Origin: Amorphoplanes digitatis
GTDB lineage: Bacteria > Actinomycetota > Actinomycetes > Mycobacteriales > Micromonosporaceae
Assembly (NCBI RefSeq): GCF_014205335.1
Contig: NZ_JACHNH010000001.1
Span: 2,970,501 to 3,034,500 of the forward strand
DNA: 64,000 nucleotides
Direction: 5' to 3'
A program made the position numbers and the translations under genes. Positions 30,369 through 38,783 of this stretch are shown piece after piece (the first letter of the stretch is position 1; each line of letters begins with the position of its first letter). The notes under the pieces were generated by a model. It saw only the letters and a program-made list of their open reading frames with translations. It made no database searches and had not been told where the DNA came from.

Positions 30369-31250
30369 TCATGGCGCGAGGCCGAGCAGGAAGTAGCCGG
30401 TGAACGTCAGCAGAAGGTACAGCGCGGGCGCGGCGGCGGACCATCGGGGCGCCGCGGTGCGGAAGAAGCGCCACCCGGCGACGGCGGGCAGCGCCAGGGG
30501 TACGACGGCCACGAGCGCCCAGGCACCGCCCGAGCGCAGCGCCGGCGGGAGCAGCAGCGCGGTCGAGACCACCGGGGCGATCAGCGCGACGGCCGTCGTG
30601 CCGGCGAGCCCGAAGACGTCGACATAGGTGCGCTCGCCCGGCCCTGGCGCCCGGGTGATCTTCTTGGCGAGTTCGAGATGGACCGAGGCGAGCACGACGA
30701 TGCCGATCGCGAGCAGTGAGTTCCGGTCCGGCGCCAGGCCCGTGCCGTGCAGGTAGCCGGCGTACAGGTACAGGTGCAGCAGCAGCTGCGCCGGGAAGCT
30801 CACCAGCAGGCTGAGCAGCAGGTCGTCGCCGGAGGGCCAGCGCAGCCGGAGATGGACGGCCACGACCAGCACGCCGTAGCCGAGCTGCGCGGCGAGCACC
30901 GCCATCGCCGCCGGGGCGCCCGCGTTGAGGATCAGCAGCAGCGCCGAGCCGACCGCGTACAGGATGATCAGGTCGCCCGTCCGCACGGCCCCGGCGGCCA
31001 GGGGGCGGCCGGGGTTGAACCGGCGGTCGTAGTCGAGGTCCCGGATGTCGTCCAGCGCCCGCATGAGCAGCAGGTCGACGGCGAGGGTCAGCGCGGCGAC
31101 GGCGGTCCCGGCGTCCGGCCGCCAGTGCGACGTGCGCGGGTCGACGGCGGCGAAGAGGCCCGTGACGCCGTAGGCCCAGGCCACGGCGAAGAGCAGCGAG
31201 GGCAGCGGAGGGTAGCTGCCGGCGACGAAGCGGGCCCAGCGCCTCAGCAC
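30369..31250 (-). CDS. UbiA-family prenyltransferase
   Basis: A 293-residue polytopic membrane protein with about eight to nine hydrophobic segments. The first Asp-rich motif, RALDDIRDLDYDRRFNPGRPLAAG at about residues 60-84, matches the UbiA superfamily prenyl-diphosphate/Mg site. A second polar loop, GERTYVDVFGL, lies near 205, with Asp reduced to one. UbiA enzymes attach a prenyl chain to an aromatic or other acceptor within the membrane. GTG 31250 overlaps the P450 stop by 7 nt, so it is coupled to the biosynthetic operon. The acceptor is unknown; no menaquinone or ubiquinone genes are nearby. Confidence 0.88.
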   Translation of the reverse strand: MLRRWARFVAGSYPPLPSLLFAVAWAYGVTGLFAAVDPRTSHWRPDAGTAVAALTLAVDLLLMRALDDIRDLDYDRRFNPGRPLAAGAVRTGDLIILYAVGSALLLILNAGAPAAMAVLAAQLGYGVLVVAVHLRLRWPSGDDLLLSLLVSFPAQLLLHLYLYAGYLHGTGLAPDRNSLLAIGIVVLASVHLELAKKITRAPGPGERTYVDVFGLAGTTAVALIAPVVSTALLLPPALRSGGAWALVAVVPLALPAVAGWRFFRTAAPRWSAAAPALYLLLTFTGYFLLGLAP

Positions 31251-32473
31251 GGGCGCACCGGCAGTGTCCACAGTCCGCGGATGAACATCCCGTCGCGCCA
31301 GTCCAGGTCCGACTCGTCGACCGCGAGCTCCATCCGGCCCAGATGCGGCAGGATCGCCGCCACGCCCTCCTGCAGCTCCACGCGGGCGTGCGCGGCGCCG
31401 AGGCACATGTGCCGGCCGTGGCCCAGCCCAAGATGCGGATTCGGCGTGCGGTCGGTGCGGAACTCCTCGGCGCCGGCGAAGACCTCGGGATCCCGGTTCG
31501 CCGCGTCGGTGAGGGGTACGACGACCTGGCCCGCGCCGATGACCGTGCCGGCGAGTTCCACCTCCGCGACGACGACGTGCGGCTGCCCACCGGTGCCGGC
31601 GAACCACACCCAGCGCAGCATCTCCTCGATGAACGCGGGGATCGCCGCCGGGTCCCGGCGCAGCGACTCGGCCAACGTTGGCCTGCGGAGCAGTTGCAGC
31701 ACGCACATCGCCAGGTGCGACGCGGTCGTCTCGCCGCCGGCCATCAACAGGCCGAAGCCGAAGACCGCGATCTCCTGGGTACTGAGCCGGGACTCCTCGG
31801 GCGCCGTCAGCAGGCCGGTGAGCAGGTCGTCGCCCGCCTCGCCCGCGGCGACCGCCCGCTCGCGCGCCGCCAGCTGGCCGAAGAAATACTCGTACATGGC
31901 CTGGTGAGCGGCCGCGACCTCGTCGGCGGGGAAACGCCCCGCCGACATCATCACCGTCACGCGCGGCAGCAGCAGGTCCAGGTCGTCGACGGGTATCCCG
32001 AGCAGCTCGCAGATCACCTGGTACGGCAGGGGAGTGGTGAAGGCGCTGATCAGGTCCACCGTCGAGTCCGACGCCGCGATGTCGTTCACCAGCCGCGCCG
32101 CGATGGCGGCGACGCGGGGCCGGGCTCGTTCCGCGCTGCGGTTCGTGAACCAGTGCTGCACCGCGCGCCGCCGCCGGGTATGCGTCGGCGCGTCGCTGGT
32201 GACCAGGGCGAGCGCGCTGTTGTCCCGGGCGAAGAGGGTGCCGTTGCGCCAGGCCTCCCGGCTGAACCTCGGGTCGGCCAGCACGGTCTTCACGTCGGAG
32301 TACCTGGTGACCAGCAGCGCCTGCCGTCCGTTGGGCAGTTGCACGGGGACGAGCGGCTCGTCGGCGAACAGGCCGGCGTACTCCGGCGCGAGGCTGATGC
32401 CGGGGCGATCGGCGAACGGAAAGTGCGGGCAGACGCCGGGCTCCGGTGCCGCCTGATCGGATCGCACGCTCAC
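31244..32473 (-). CDS. cytochrome P450 of the biosynthetic operon
   Basis: A 409-residue class I P450. Signatures: I-helix LMAGGETTASH near residue 240, K-helix EEMLR, and heme loop LGLGHGRHMCLG with Cys357. The usual Phe at the head of the heme loop is Leu. The N-terminal PGVCPHFPF stretch is typical of secondary-metabolite P450s (CYP105/107-like). GTG 32473 overlaps the SnoaL-like stop as GTGA. There is no ferredoxin in this operon; electrons must come from elsewhere, such as the fused reductase at 2442-4052. It probably hydroxylates an operon intermediate. Confidence 0.92.
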   Translation of the reverse strand: MSVRSDQAAPEPGVCPHFPFADRPGISLAPEYAGLFADEPLVPVQLPNGRQALLVTRYSDVKTVLADPRFSREAWRNGTLFARDNSALALVTSDAPTHTRRRRAVQHWFTNRSAERARPRVAAIAARLVNDIAASDSTVDLISAFTTPLPYQVICELLGIPVDDLDLLLPRVTVMMSAGRFPADEVAAAHQAMYEYFFGQLAARERAVAAGEAGDDLLTGLLTAPEESRLSTQEIAVFGFGLLMAGGETTASHLAMCVLQLLRRPTLAESLRRDPAAIPAFIEEMLRWVWFAGTGGQPHVVVAEVELAGTVIGAGQVVVPLTDAANRDPEVFAGAEEFRTDRTPNPHLGLGHGRHMCLGAAHARVELQEGVAAILPHLGRMELAVDESDLDWRDGMFIRGLWTLPVRPC

Positions 32474-32865
32474 CGGATCCACCCCGCCGCCGGCTCCAGC
32501 GCGCTCTCCGGCGCGGATTGCCAGTACTCGCGGAACTCGGCGCAGCGGCCGTCGTCCGCGAACCGCAGCACCAGGCAGCCCGCGGCGGTCCGCGGCGCAC
32601 CGGTTGCGGGGTCGTGCAGGACGCACCACCACTCGACCGTGGCGCGGTCGGCGCACACGGCCGGCGCGCCGAACCAGATGACCGGATCCTTCTGGCGCGA
32701 CAGCGTCGCCGTCCAGTGCGCGGCGATCGCCTCCGTGCCGACGTGCGGGGACCCGAACGGCCCCTGGTGGTACGCGGCGTCCTCGGTGAACAGCGCGGCG
32801 ATCGCCGCGGGATCGCGGTCGCGCCAGCCGGACTCGAGGTCGCCTATCCAGCGCTGGACGTTCAT
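32470..32865 (-). CDS. SnoaL-like / NTF2-fold small protein
   Basis: A 131-residue protein with the nuclear-transport-factor-2 pattern: VQRWIGDLESGWRDRDPAAIAALFTEDAAYHQGPFG at the start, GTEAIAAHW near 48, then alternating strands ending FADDGRCAEFREYW. SnoaL-like folds serve as cyclases, isomerases, hydroxylase partners or binding proteins in polyketide and terpenoid pathways. Start ATG 32865 overlaps the ketosynthase stop as ATGA; its own stop overlaps the P450 GTG. The function here cannot be assigned beyond the fold. Confidence 0.85.
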   Translation of the reverse strand: MNVQRWIGDLESGWRDRDPAAIAALFTEDAAYHQGPFGSPHVGTEAIAAHWTATLSRQKDPVIWFGAPAVCADRATVEWWCVLHDPATGAPRTAAGCLVLRFADDGRCAEFREYWQSAPESALEPAAGWIR

Positions 32866-33947
32866 ACCGTCTCCCGGTAGGCCTCGGGGGTTCCGGTGGC
32901 CCATGCGGGCACGGCGGTGATCTCGACGACCGCGGCCGCGAGGGATACACCCACCCCGTTACTGATCATCAGGACGTGGTCGCCCGGGCCGACGTGCAGG
33001 GTCCGCACGAGGTGGGCCAGGGCGACCAGGTGATCGCTTACCGACAGATGGCCCAGGCCGCGCCCGAGCTCGAGCATGCCCCGGGCCGGGTCGATGCCGA
33101 TCGGCTGGAGGACGCTGCGGATGTATCCCTCGCCACCGGAGAACACGTGGGTACTCCGGACGATGTCCGCGGGCGTGATGCCGGCCTCGGCGATGGTGCG
33201 CAGGGCGAGCTCGGTGCGGGCGTCGGACAGCGACCTCTTGGCCGCGGCCGCCGCCGCCGGGAACCGACGGGTGAAGCCGGTCATCCGGGCGGCCACGTCC
33301 ACCGGCCGGTCGAAGGTGAGCGCCGGCGGGAACAGCGGACCGTCGGGGCGGTTCATCTCCTCCAGCTCGGGCAGCGACGCCGAGTTCATCGCCCGGACCC
33401 GGGCGAAGCCGTCCCGGGTGGACAGCACGACGGCGCTCGCCGCGTCGCCGATGATCGAGCCCCGGTTCGTGTTCGTGCCGGAGGAGTAGCGCCACCGGTC
33501 GAACCGCGCCACGCCGAAGTTGTCGGCGCCGGTGACGAGGGCGGCGACCCGGCCCGGGTCGGCGCACAGGTAGCCGTGCGCGAGCTCCATGCTCGCCAGC
33601 ACGCCGTTGCAGCCCTGCCGGACCTCCATGGCCGGGATGGTGCCGCCGACGGTGTGCCGCACGATGTAGTGGTGCGGCGACCAGCCGTCCGGCCCCTGGT
33701 CGCCGACCGAGGCGTGCAGCAGCAGGCCGATGTCGTCCCGGTCGTGGCCCGAGCGGTCCAGCGCCTCGTTCGCCGCCACGACCGCCATCTCGGGCGCCGA
33801 GATGTTCCCCGCCACCGCGGCGCCGGTCCAGCCGCTGTTCTTCCAGTCCTCCTCGTCGTACCGGCCCTCCGCGACCGCCCGCCCGGCCGGGAACGGTTCG
33901 GGTACATAGCTGCCCAGTCCTGCCAGGTGCAGGTTCTCCACGCGCAC
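32862..33947 (-). CDS. FabH-like 3-oxoacyl-ACP synthase III family protein
   Basis: A 361-residue thiolase-fold protein. The nucleophile is Cys113 in VRQGCNGVLASM, the correct place for a KAS III. A His is present in STHVFSGGEGY near residue 267. The usual FabH Asn motif (GN.S) is instead GHLSVSD, so the Cys-His-Asn triad is altered. The HQAN motif is also missing. Such variants in secondary metabolism can transfer acyl groups to oxygen or nitrogen rather than perform decarboxylative condensation. GTG 33947 follows the phosphotransferase stop by 2 nt; ATGA overlap joins it to the SnoaL-like gene. Confidence 0.88.
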   Translation of the reverse strand: MRVENLHLAGLGSYVPEPFPAGRAVAEGRYDEEDWKNSGWTGAAVAGNISAPEMAVVAANEALDRSGHDRDDIGLLLHASVGDQGPDGWSPHHYIVRHTVGGTIPAMEVRQGCNGVLASMELAHGYLCADPGRVAALVTGADNFGVARFDRWRYSSGTNTNRGSIIGDAASAVVLSTRDGFARVRAMNSASLPELEEMNRPDGPLFPPALTFDRPVDVAARMTGFTRRFPAAAAAAKRSLSDARTELALRTIAEAGITPADIVRSTHVFSGGEGYIRSVLQPIGIDPARGMLELGRGLGHLSVSDHLVALAHLVRTLHVGPGDHVLMISNGVGVSLAAAVVEITAVPAWATGTPEAYRETV

Positions 33948-33949
33948 GG

Positions 33950-36646
33950 CTACTCCACAGGTGCTTCGAATTCGGCTTCGGACAGCAGGCGGACCGTTCC
34001 GGTACCGCCGTCGATCTCCACGGGCGCGCCGTCCGGGATCAGGGCGGCGGCACCGGCGACCGCGACCACGGTGGGTATGCCCAGCAGCCGGCCGGTGATC
34101 GCGGTGTGCGACACGAGGCTGCCGCGCTCGACGACCATCCCGCGGGCCACCATCATCAGCGGCAGCCAGCCGGGGTCGGTCTCCCGGGCGACGAGGATCC
34201 GGTCGGCGCAGGTCTCCGGCGGCACCGCGGCGTCGGTCAGCACCCGGGCCCGGCCGCGGACCCGGCCGCTGCTCGAGGCCAGCCCGCGCAGGACGCCGTC
34301 GTCGTCGGCGGCGGCAACGGCGGTGCCGGGGTCGCGCCACGGCACCGGCCCGACCCCGACGGGCGCCCCGCCCGGCGTGGTGAAGTACGCGGGCAGGCCC
34401 GGCAGCCGCTGTGCCGCGGCCGACTCGGCACGGCGGCGTGCCACCAGGTCCCGCAGGCTCGCGTCGGGCAGGGTGCCGTCGAACGCGCCGAGCACCTCCT
34501 CGACCCGCAGGTGCGCCACGTCGCCGGCCTCGTCCAGCATCCCCGCGGCGACCAGCCGCTCGGCCAGGCGCCAGAACACGTCGCGGGAGATCCCGTAGAG
34601 CTGGCTCCGGCAGAACCGGGTGTCCTCCCGGGCCCGCACGAAGAACCGCAGCCACGCGACGAGGACGCCGATGACCGCCCGGCGCGCCGGGTTCGGGCAG
34701 GTCTCGCGCAGCGTGCGCCGCGCCTGCTCGGCGGCCCGCCGCTCGTCGGCGACGCTGCCGGCCACGGTCAGCCCTTGCGTGACGAACGGCCGCAGCGTGG
34801 ACAGGATCATCCAGGGCCGCTGCCGGGGCGTGACCGCCTCCAGCTTCAGGTCGTGCGGCGCGCGGTCGCCGAAGCGGGCCAGGTGCCGGGCGAACGCGCC
34901 GGCGACCTCGGCGCCGTGCCGTCCGGCCGCGATGTCGTCCCAGGCCTCCGGCTCGGGCCGCTCCAGCACCGCCCGGCGCAGCGCCGGGGCCGCGTTGACC
35001 AGCTCAGCCAGGGCGATCGCCGACCGGACCGACTGAAGCGTCCGGTTGGCCCGGCCGCCGGACACGAGCTGCGGCAGCAGCGCCGCGCCGGCGCGCGTCC
35101 AGCGGGTCAGCAGCACGCTCGCGAGCGCCATGACGGCCAGCCCGAAGTAGCTGTTCACCATCGTGACGCCCCAGCGCCGCTCGGCCTCGGCCCACATGTG
35201 CCGGTAGCCGGCGATCAGCTCGTCCGCCGAGCGGCCGTCGAGCGCCGCCGAGTCCGCGACGAACCGGTCCCACCAGCGCAGGAACGAACGGGTGTCGCGC
35301 GGCTGGCGGGCCAGCAGCAGCGCGAGCCGCGGCGCCGCACGCAGTACGCGCAGCCACGGCCGCCCGCCGGGCGCGGCGTGCATGCCGGTGCGCTCGGTGA
35401 GACCGAGCGAGCGCTCCCACAGCGGGCGCATCAGGTCGAACCCGGGTATCCGGCCGTGCAGGGCGAACCACGCGTCCAGCCGGTAGTACACCCGGCCGTC
35501 CAGGTAGCCGATCATGCGGCTCAGGTGGTGCCGGTCGCGGCGCAGCGACTCCTCGGGCACACCCATGCGCCGGTAGAAGTCGGTGAAGCCCGCCTGGTAG
35601 AAGACGCACGCCTGCGAGTAGGTCAGCGCGCTGGTCAGCCCGGGGAAGCTCTCGGTGAGGTTGTGGTTGGTCCACGGCACCTCCGCGCCGTCCGGCCGGT
35701 GATCCAGCACCACCGGCCTCGCCTGCACCAGGTGGATCGTCCCGTCCGCGGTGATGGTGCCCTCGACGTCCTGCGGCCCGTCGAAGAGCTCCTGCGCCGC
35801 GACCGCCAGCGCGCACACCTCGCGCACCTCCGCGGAGCTGAGCACCGGCGCCTGCGCCCGGTCGGCGGGCACGGGCAGCGGGACCGGCCCGTCGCCGGGC
35901 CGTTCCGGATCCAGGCCGACCATCGTGGTCTTGGCGACGGCGTCGACCTCGATCGCGCCCGTCGCGCCGTCCACGAAGAAGTGGTCGATGTCGGCCTTCT
36001 CCTGCACGATCCCCTCGCCGATGCCGTGCGCGGCGGCGATCACCCGCCGGTCGGCGCCGGTGCGCGGGTCGCGGGTGAACGCGACGAACGACCGCGTGCC
36101 GAGCACCATCCGCTGCACGCCGACCGCGACCCGGACGGCGGCCGGGTCCAGCCCGCGCCGCACCCGGTACAGGACCGCCTCGGGGTTGTAGGCGGAGGCC
36201 CAGCAGTCCACGATGCGGGCCGGTACGGCGTGGCGGCCGACGTAGAGGTAGCTGTCCGACAGCCCGGCGAACGGGTCGTCGGCGCCGTCCTCGCCGGTGC
36301 CGTCGGCGGCCGCCACCACGCAGGCCCGGACGGCGACCAGGCCGTCCTCGCCGGCGATCGCGTCGAACCCGGCCAGCACCTGTTCCGCGAGCCCGGCGGG
36401 CAGCCCGCCGCCGCGGACCCGGTCCCGGTTGACGCCCGCCCAGGCGATGAGCGCGCTGGTGTCCGCGTGCGGCCCGGGCAACGGCGTGGCGGCGGGCGTC
36501 AGCTCCGCGAACGCCTCGCCGGTGAGGCAGAGGAAGCGGGGCACCGGCATCCCGGCGCGGCGCATCCGGTCCTGCCGGGCGAACTTGTGGCCGACCAGGG
36601 TCGGGTCGGACAGTCCCGGTCCGTCCAGTACGAGCCGCATCCTCAC
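33950..36646 (-). CDS. PEP synthase / pyruvate-phosphate dikinase-like phosphotransferase
   Basis: An 898-residue protein. The N-terminal third is a PPDK-type ATP-grasp domain (VRACVV near 103, QRMVLGTRSFVAFTRDPRTG near 170-190, EGTITADGTIHLVQARPV near 330). A large helical middle region follows. The C-terminal swivelling phosphohistidine domain has GSLVSHTAITGRLLGIPTVV with catalytic His847. The order ATP-grasp, middle, His domain resembles rifampin phosphotransferase, and no PEP/pyruvate-binding TIM barrel follows. It may therefore phosphorylate a small molecule using ATP. GTG 36646 overlaps the ICMT-like stop as GTGA; ATG 36640 is an alternative start. Confidence 0.88.
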   Translation of the reverse strand: MRMRLVLDGPGLSDPTLVGHKFARQDRMRRAGMPVPRFLCLTGEAFAELTPAATPLPGPHADTSALIAWAGVNRDRVRGGGLPAGLAEQVLAGFDAIAGEDGLVAVRACVVAAADGTGEDGADDPFAGLSDSYLYVGRHAVPARIVDCWASAYNPEAVLYRVRRGLDPAAVRVAVGVQRMVLGTRSFVAFTRDPRTGADRRVIAAAHGIGEGIVQEKADIDHFFVDGATGAIEVDAVAKTTMVGLDPERPGDGPVPLPVPADRAQAPVLSSAEVREVCALAVAAQELFDGPQDVEGTITADGTIHLVQARPVVLDHRPDGAEVPWTNHNLTESFPGLTSALTYSQACVFYQAGFTDFYRRMGVPEESLRRDRHHLSRMIGYLDGRVYYRLDAWFALHGRIPGFDLMRPLWERSLGLTERTGMHAAPGGRPWLRVLRAAPRLALLLARQPRDTRSFLRWWDRFVADSAALDGRSADELIAGYRHMWAEAERRWGVTMVNSYFGLAVMALASVLLTRWTRAGAALLPQLVSGGRANRTLQSVRSAIALAELVNAAPALRRAVLERPEPEAWDDIAAGRHGAEVAGAFARHLARFGDRAPHDLKLEAVTPRQRPWMILSTLRPFVTQGLTVAGSVADERRAAEQARRTLRETCPNPARRAVIGVLVAWLRFFVRAREDTRFCRSQLYGISRDVFWRLAERLVAAGMLDEAGDVAHLRVEEVLGAFDGTLPDASLRDLVARRRAESAAAQRLPGLPAYFTTPGGAPVGVGPVPWRDPGTAVAAADDDGVLRGLASSSGRVRGRARVLTDAAVPPETCADRILVARETDPGWLPLMMVARGMVVERGSLVSHTAITGRLLGIPTVVAVAGAAALIPDGAPVEIDGGTGTVRLLSEAEFEAPVE

Positions 36647-37284
36647 CACACCCCGGGCATCAGGCGGGCGCGGCCGCCGGCGTAGGCGCGGTAGCCGGGA
36701 ACGCCGAGCAGCACCTGCTCCTCGACGCCGATCCGCCAGACCACCACGGTGCACAGCGCGGCGAGCAGCAGCACGCTGAGCGGATTGGCGAAGTAGGCCA
36801 CGAACCCGGCGTTCGCCAGGAGCATCCCGGTGTACGCGGGGTGCCGCACGAACCGGTACGGCCCCGTGCTCACGATCGAGTGGTCCGAGTAGCGGACGAC
36901 GTGATGGGAGTAGAAGCGGCCCAGCGTCCTGATGGCGACCAGCCGCAGCGCGACGGCGCCGGCGAACAGCGCGATCGGCAGCACCATCCACGCCGACAGC
37001 CGGTCCCACCGCAGCGGCCAGAGCGCGGCCGAGACGCCGACGCCGGCCCGGCTCAGCGCGTACGGGAGAAGGGTGTGGTTCTCGGCGGGCGCCTCCGACG
37101 GTTGGCGTACCGTGATCCGGCTCTCGACCAGGATCCACAGCAGATAGGCGCCGCAGAGCACGGCCGCGACCAGGTGCGGCGGCCGGCTCGCCTGCGCGGC
37201 GTGCACGCCGATCGCGACGACGAACGCGGCGACGGTGACCGGCAGCAGGGCACGCAGGCCCGCGACGACAAGGCGCTGGTTCAT
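36643..37284 (-). CDS. isoprenylcysteine carboxyl methyltransferase (ICMT/PEMT)-like membrane protein
   Basis: A 213-residue membrane protein with about five hydrophobic helices. The C-terminal half has the ICMT/PEMT signature: TGPYRFVRHPAYTGML near residue 141 and EEQVLLGVPGYRAYAGG near 188. These motifs form the SAM-binding and active region of integral-membrane methyltransferases. In an operon with a UbiA prenyltransferase it may methylate a prenylated or lipidic carboxylate; this pairing is inference. It overlaps its neighbours by ATGA (37281-37284) and GTGA (36643-36646). Confidence 0.87.
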   Translation of the reverse strand: MNQRLVVAGLRALLPVTVAAFVVAIGVHAAQASRPPHLVAAVLCGAYLLWILVESRITVRQPSEAPAENHTLLPYALSRAGVGVSAALWPLRWDRLSAWMVLPIALFAGAVALRLVAIRTLGRFYSHHVVRYSDHSIVSTGPYRFVRHPAYTGMLLANAGFVAYFANPLSVLLLAALCTVVVWRIGVEEQVLLGVPGYRAYAGGRARLMPGVW

Positions 37285-38120
37285 CGCTCGCCCCCGATGT
37301 CGCCGCGGAACCGGGCGTACTCGTCCGGGCCGAGCATCTTGCTGGCGAAGCGGAGCGAGCCGAGCACCGGGCCCCGGCCGTCGGCGGCGATCAGGTCGAA
37401 GTGGAACTTGGCCTTGTCGCCCTCGATCGGCGCCTGCTGCCACCGCAGTGCGACCGGCAGCGAGCGCGGCAGGCGCATGGGCAGGTCCGCGGTCACCCCG
37501 ATCCACAGCATGTGCGCGTCCAGCGGCCACTCGCCGAGCCGGTGCGGCAGCCAGGTCGAGAACTGCCGGCCGGCCTCGATGAGGTACTCGACCGCGTGCG
37601 CGCCGGGTCGGCGCCCGGCGAGGGCGTGCCCGTCCGACGGCGGCAGCACCGCGGCGGTGACGTGCCCGTCGCCCTGCTCGGGCGCGCCGATCATGATGTT
37701 CTCGTCGCGGGACCGGTGCACCAGGGCCGCGTTCGCCGGTGCCCGCCGGCCCGGGTCGGTCCGGGACCCGCGCGCGGGCAGGTCGTCGTCGGCGGAGAAC
37801 TCGAACCAGCCGTCGGCGACGGTCACGGGGCCCTGGGTGACCGCGATCCGGCCGCGCTCGCCGCCGGAGACCAGCACCACGGGAGCCGGATCGAGTTCGC
37901 AGATGCTCCGGAACGTCATCGCGGCCCGGCACCGGTCGCCGGACTCCCCGCCGGCGCCCGCGCGCACCAGGCCGACCGCGCCGCAGACGAGCAGCATGCC
38001 GGGAACGTGGTCGAGCGGGTGGTCGAAGAAGAACGGATCGTTCTGGTCGATGTGCAGGCGGGTCGTCAGTTCCGGTGGTTCGTGTTTCCGCAGCGCGGTC
38101 GCTGAACTGCCCTGTCTCAT
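37281..38120 (-). CDS. AfsA-like (A-factor biosynthesis) double hotdog protein
   Basis: A 279-residue protein with AfsA-type hotdog motifs in two halves. Half one (about residues 20-140) has DHPLDHVPGMLL, a signature of the AfsA family, but the expected EAxRQ after it reads VCGAVG. Half two (about 150-279) has LVHRSRDENIMIG and EYLIEAGRQF, so the Glu/Arg pair is present there. In classical AfsA the VH..E half precedes the DHP.DHVPGM half; here the order looks reversed. AfsA condenses a beta-ketoacyl-ACP with dihydroxyacetone phosphate for gamma-butyrolactone signals. ATG 38120 has GGGAGG 9 nt upstream, better than ATG 38141. Confidence 0.8.
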   Translation of the reverse strand: MRQGSSATALRKHEPPELTTRLHIDQNDPFFFDHPLDHVPGMLLVCGAVGLVRAGAGGESGDRCRAAMTFRSICELDPAPVVLVSGGERGRIAVTQGPVTVADGWFEFSADDDLPARGSRTDPGRRAPANAALVHRSRDENIMIGAPEQGDGHVTAAVLPPSDGHALAGRRPGAHAVEYLIEAGRQFSTWLPHRLGEWPLDAHMLWIGVTADLPMRLPRSLPVALRWQQAPIEGDKAKFHFDLIAADGRGPVLGSLRFASKMLGPDEYARFRGDIGGER

Positions 38121-38153
38121 TGCCCGGTACCTCCCGTTCATGTGGTTTGGTGG

Positions 38154-38777
38154 TCAGGACCAGCGGTCGACGTGCAGCACCTCTTCGAGGGGCAGCCGCC
38201 GGGCCGGCCGGAACTCGCTGCCGACCGCGTACGCGGTCGGGATCAGGGCGCCCTGGCGCACGTTGTCCGGCAGCCCCAGCACCTCGGCCACCTCCCGCTC
38301 GTAGGCGAGGTGCACGGTGGTCCAGGCGGTGCCGAGACCCCGGGACCGGGCGGCGAGCATGTAGCTCCAGGCGGCGGGCAGCAGCGAACCCCAGAGGCTG
38401 GCCTGGCTGCCCTCGGGCAGCGCGGCGGACTCGAGCTCGAGGCAGGGGATCACCAGCACGGGTACGTCGGCGATGTGCCGGGCGAGATGACCGGCGCTCG
38501 CCACCATGGCGGCGGGATATTCCTCCTGCCGCGGCAGGAAACGCTCCCGCCAGGCGCGGGTGTGCCAGTGCCCGACGGCCGCCCGCTGTGCCGGATCGGT
38601 GACGACCACCCACCGCCACGGCTGCGCGTTGCCGCCGGAGGGCGCCTGCAGCGCGATGCGCAGGCAGTCCTTGACGACGTCGAGCTCCACCGGCCGGGTG
38701 ATGTCCAGCCGCCGGCGCACGGCGCGTGTCGTGGTGAGCAGCTGATCCGGAGTCAGCGCGCCGGGGTCCCGTTCCAT
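38154..38777 (-). CDS. nitroreductase-family flavoprotein
   Basis: A 207-residue FMN-dependent nitroreductase-fold protein. TTRAVRRRLDITRPVE near residue 17 and LQAPSGGNAQPWRWVVVTD near 43 form the phosphate/FMN-binding face. GLGTAWTTVHL near 147 lines the dimer cleft. It heads the biosynthetic operon and precedes the AfsA-like gene by 33 nt. A reduction step is expected, perhaps of an enone or butenolide-like intermediate; the substrate is inferred. ATG 38777 is preferred to a start at 38807, as a -10-like TAGTAT lies at 38789-38784 between them. Confidence 0.9.
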   Translation of the reverse strand: MERDPGALTPDQLLTTTRAVRRRLDITRPVELDVVKDCLRIALQAPSGGNAQPWRWVVVTDPAQRAAVGHWHTRAWRERFLPRQEEYPAAMVASAGHLARHIADVPVLVIPCLELESAALPEGSQASLWGSLLPAAWSYMLAARSRGLGTAWTTVHLAYEREVAEVLGLPDNVRQGALIPTAYAVGSEFRPARRLPLEEVLHVDRWS

Positions 38778-38783
38778 GGGCCT

